7,943 bases of DNA, from contig JANXQG010000056.1 of assembly GCA_025356915.1 (NCBI GenBank), positions 1-7,943 on the forward strand, read 5' to 3'. Every line of letters begins with the position of its first letter. The first letter of the stretch is position 1. Of the stretch, positions 6,657 through 7,943 are shown piece by piece. Source of the stretch: Planctomycetota bacterium. GTDB taxonomy: Bacteria; Planctomycetota; Planctomycetia; Pirellulales; Thermoguttaceae. The notes below the pieces were generated by a model. It was not told the DNA's origin. It was given only the letters and a program-made list of their open reading frames with translations, and searched no databases. The translations under genes and the position numbers were made by a program.

Positions 6657-6780
6657 GTAGGACGGATTGGCAATCCGTCAAGGCTCGAACGGATTGGCAA
6701 TCCGTCAAGGCTCGAACGGATTGGCAATCCGTCCTACAATGTGAGAGCACAAAGGAAGACGGATTACCAATCCGTCCTAC
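6657..6780. repeat. REP-like palindrome array before pglX
   Basis: Four palindromes fill the gap between the RAYT stop and pglX. Three (6661-6679, 6689-6706, 6716-6733) are spaced exactly 27 bases apart with the shared linker AAGGCTCGA, a true tandem repeat. The fourth (6758-6776) has a TTACC variant core and ends in CTAC. The first is preceded by GTAG and the third and fourth are followed by CTAC, so the outer pairs extend the stem. No T-run follows, so no terminator is called. The array takes up nearly the whole 145-base space upstream of pglX. Confidence 0.93.
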
Positions 6781-6797
6781 AGAAAAAAACAAACGAA

Positions 6798-7943
6798 ATG
6801 CCTGCACTTGATTCTAAATTACGATCCCAACTCGATGGTGTGTGCCAGAAGGCCCGTGAGAAGGCCGAAGAGGCGGCTCGTTCGGCATTGCAGAAGCGGG
6901 CGGTCGATGCGGCTGAACCGCACCCGCACTTCACAGCCGAGGAGAAGAAGCTAAGAAACCGCCTGCGTGCCCGTGGTCGCCAGGCAGGCGATGTTCGGCA
7001 CACCAACAAGACGCAAGGCATTGAGCAACTTGCCCAGGAACTCGCCTACGAATACTGGCATCGGATGCTCTTTGCCAGGTTGCTTGCCGAGAATCATCTG
7101 CTTATGCATCCGGACGGCGTGGCAGTCAGTTTGGAAGAATGTGACGAGTTGGCCGCCGCTCTCCCCTCGCCCGGTAATCCGGGAGAGGGGCAGGGGGTGA
7201 GGGTCGCACCGAACGGTTTCGTACTTGCAGCCCGGTACGCCAGCAAAATGCTGCCGCAGGTATTCCGCACCGACGACGTGCTGCTGGAGGTCGAGTTTGC
7301 CCCGGAGCATCGCTTGGCCCTGGAGAAACTGCTTGCTAGCCTGCCAAGAGAGACCTTCTTGGCTGACGACAGCCTCGGTTGGGTATACCAGTTCTGGCAA
7401 ACGAAGCGAAAGAAAGAAGTCAACGACAGTGGCGACAAGATTGACGGCCGAACTCTGTCCGCGGTGACGCAACTTTTCACCGAAGACTACATGGTGCAAT
7501 TCCTGCTGCACAACACCATCGGGGCCTGGTGGTGTGCCCGGCAGGGGGTAGGTCAGGCTTTCCAGCCTGACGACGCTGCAAATGCTGCTAAAGTCAGGCT
7601 CGGGCACCATGTACCCATGGTCGGCCTGACCTACCTGCGATGGCGGGACGATGGCACGCCGGCCGCGGGCACCTTTGACGGCTGGCCCAAGACGCTAAAA
7701 GAGTTCAAGATGATTGACCCCTGCTGCGGCAGTGGGCATTTCCTGGTGGCCGCGTTCAATCTCTTGGTGCCGCTGCGGATGCACGACGAGGGGCTGACGG
7801 CGAGGGAAGCCTGCGATGCCGTGCTACGGGACAACCTATTTGGCCTGGAACTCGATCCTCGCTGCACGCAGATTGCAGCGTTTGCTCTCGCGGTTGCGGC
7901 GTGGAAGTACCCCGATCTCCCCTCTCCCTCCGGGAGAGGGGCA
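6798..7943 (+). CDS. pglX: PglX, BREX adenine-specific DNA methyltransferase (5' part)
   Basis: The first 382 codons of a long open frame with no stop before the window edge. Full PglX is around 1100-1200 residues, so about a third is seen. PglX transfers a methyl group from SAM to N6 of adenine in a non-palindromic site, marking host DNA for BREX. Seen: N-terminus MPALDSKLRSQLDGV; ELAYEYWHRMLFARLLAENH (about 80-99); LGWVYQFWQTKRKKEVN (about 193-209); TQLFTEDYMVQFLLHNTIGAWW (about 224-245); the SAM-binding motif DPCCGSGHF at 307-315; then NLFGLELDPRCTQIAAFAL. The NPPY/NPPF catalytic motif lies beyond the edge. Three palindromic repeats interrupt the coding sequence at 7159-7203, 7548-7634 and 7919-7943, all without breaking the frame and away from the motifs named. 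ATG 6798 has no recognisable ribosome binding site. An independent Eco57I-like methylase is the alternative, but the brxABC context makes PglX much more likely. Confidence 0.88.
   Translation, partial: MPALDSKLRSQLDGVCQKAREKAEEAARSALQKRAVDAAEPHPHFTAEEKKLRNRLRARGRQAGDVRHTNKTQGIEQLAQELAYEYWHRMLFARLLAENHLLMHPDGVAVSLEECDELAAALPSPGNPGEGQGVRVAPNGFVLAARYASKMLPQVFRTDDVLLEVEFAPEHRLALEKLLASLPRETFLADDSLGWVYQFWQTKRKKEVNDSGDKIDGRTLSAVTQLFTEDYMVQFLLHNTIGAWWCARQGVGQAFQPDDAANAAKVRLGHHVPMVGLTYLRWRDDGTPAAGTFDGWPKTLKEFKMIDPCCGSGHFLVAAFNLLVPLRMHDEGLTAREACDAVLRDNLFGLELDPRCTQIAAFALAVAAWKYPDLPSPSGRGA
7159..7203. repeat. CCCTC/GAGGG-type repeat inserted in pglX (copy 1)
   Basis: A hairpin-forming repeat: CTCTCCC (7159-7165) pairs with GGGAGAG (7181-7187), and CCCGG (7170-7174) with CCGGG (7179-7183). 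It ends in GGGGGTGAGGG. Taken as 45 bases, it is 15 codons, reading LPSPGNPGEGQGVRV, a low-complexity Pro/Gly stretch unlike the flanking protein. CCGGGAGAGGGGCA (7179-7192) recurs exactly at 7930-7943. Confidence 0.82.
7548..7634. repeat. 87-base inverted-repeat element inserted in pglX (copy 2)
   Basis: Terminal inverted repeats GTAGGTCAGGC (7548-7558) and GCCTGACCTAC (7624-7634) match perfectly, 12 bp if the next base pair is included. Inside are two hairpins: 7552-7559 with 7564-7571 (loop TTCC), and ACCATG (7606-7611) with CATGGT (7616-7621). Length 87 = 29 codons, so the frame is kept; it reads VGQAFQPD at its left end. It is related to the copy at 5354-5428, with a longer central spacer and an intact right end. 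Confidence 0.92.
7919..7943. repeat. CCCTC/GAGGG-type repeat in pglX (copy 2, cut by the window edge)
   Basis: CCCCTCTCCC (7919-7928) pairs perfectly with GGGAGAGGGG (7932-7941), loop TCC. The last 14 bases equal 7179-7192 of the other copy. It is read in a different frame from that copy (PSPSGRGA here, PGEGQ there) and again stays open to the edge. Confidence 0.85.

Larger units (their letters stand above)
5848..6780 (+). mobile_element. RAYT cassette with flanking palindromic repeats
   Basis: The unit comprises a REP-associated tyrosine transposase gene flanked on both sides by the palindrome GACGGATTGGCAATCCGTC. One copy plus a partial half-site lie on the left (5854-5891), and an array of four lies on the right (6657-6780). 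The left boundary is where the ORF6N homology stops (about 5848-5851); the right boundary is the last repeat, 17 bases before the pglX start. No target-site duplication could be seen by eye. RAYTs are usually single-copy, domesticated transposases that act on REP-type sequences, so 'mobile' is inferred from the truncation of the ORF6N gene. Confidence 0.65.

Noticed and set aside
6657..6780. REP-like array as a CRISPR array
   Set aside because: The unit is a perfect palindrome with an identical 9-base linker; there are no unique spacers of 28-40 bases and no cas genes.

Overview
The window holds the front part of a BREX (bacteriophage exclusion) defence operon. It reads brxA, brxB and brxC, then an interruption, then the first 382 codons of the adenine methyltransferase gene pglX, all on the + strand. 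High GC, tight stop/start overlaps and several families of short palindromic repeats that run straight through reading frames suggest a planctomycete or a similar repeat-rich, GC-rich bacterium. That taxonomic guess rests on remembered repeat-encoded peptides (QAFQPD, TDCQSVL) and not on any search.

Layout: bases 1-566 have no convincing gene and start with a G-rich tandem repeat able to form a G-quadruplex. brxA (567-1352), brxB (1339-1911) and brxC (1908-5357) overlap each other by 14 and 4 bases and look translationally coupled. The brxC stop codon lies inside the left end of a dispersed inverted repeat. Bases 5358-6797 are foreign to the operon: a repeat copy, two short palindromes, a truncated ORF6N-domain gene, a REP-associated tyrosine transposase (RAYT) and an array of its palindromic repeats that ends 17 bases before pglX. 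pglX then runs off the right edge, with the SAM-binding motif DPCCGSGHF visible. No stop codon is seen, and the NPPY-type catalytic motif is outside the window.

How the genes work together, from what is known of BREX: PglX marks host DNA by N6-adenine methylation. BrxC (large P-loop ATPase), BrxB, BrxA and the phosphatase-like PglZ take part in marking and/or blocking phage DNA replication. pglZ and the last genes (brxL, or brxD/brxHI) would be expected beyond the right edge, so the BREX subtype cannot be fixed here.

The most unusual aspect is how heavily repeats have colonised this locus without visibly breaking it. pglX carries three separate palindromic repeat insertions, all keeping the frame, one of them an 87-base unit with terminal inverted repeats. 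The RAYT carries its own target-like repeat inside its coding sequence, and the ORF6N gene has lost its C-terminal half at the RAYT cassette boundary. I did not find a clearly new defence system. The novelty is a BREX operon in which repeat insertion has reshaped gene ends, gene starts and the protein sequence of the methyltransferase.
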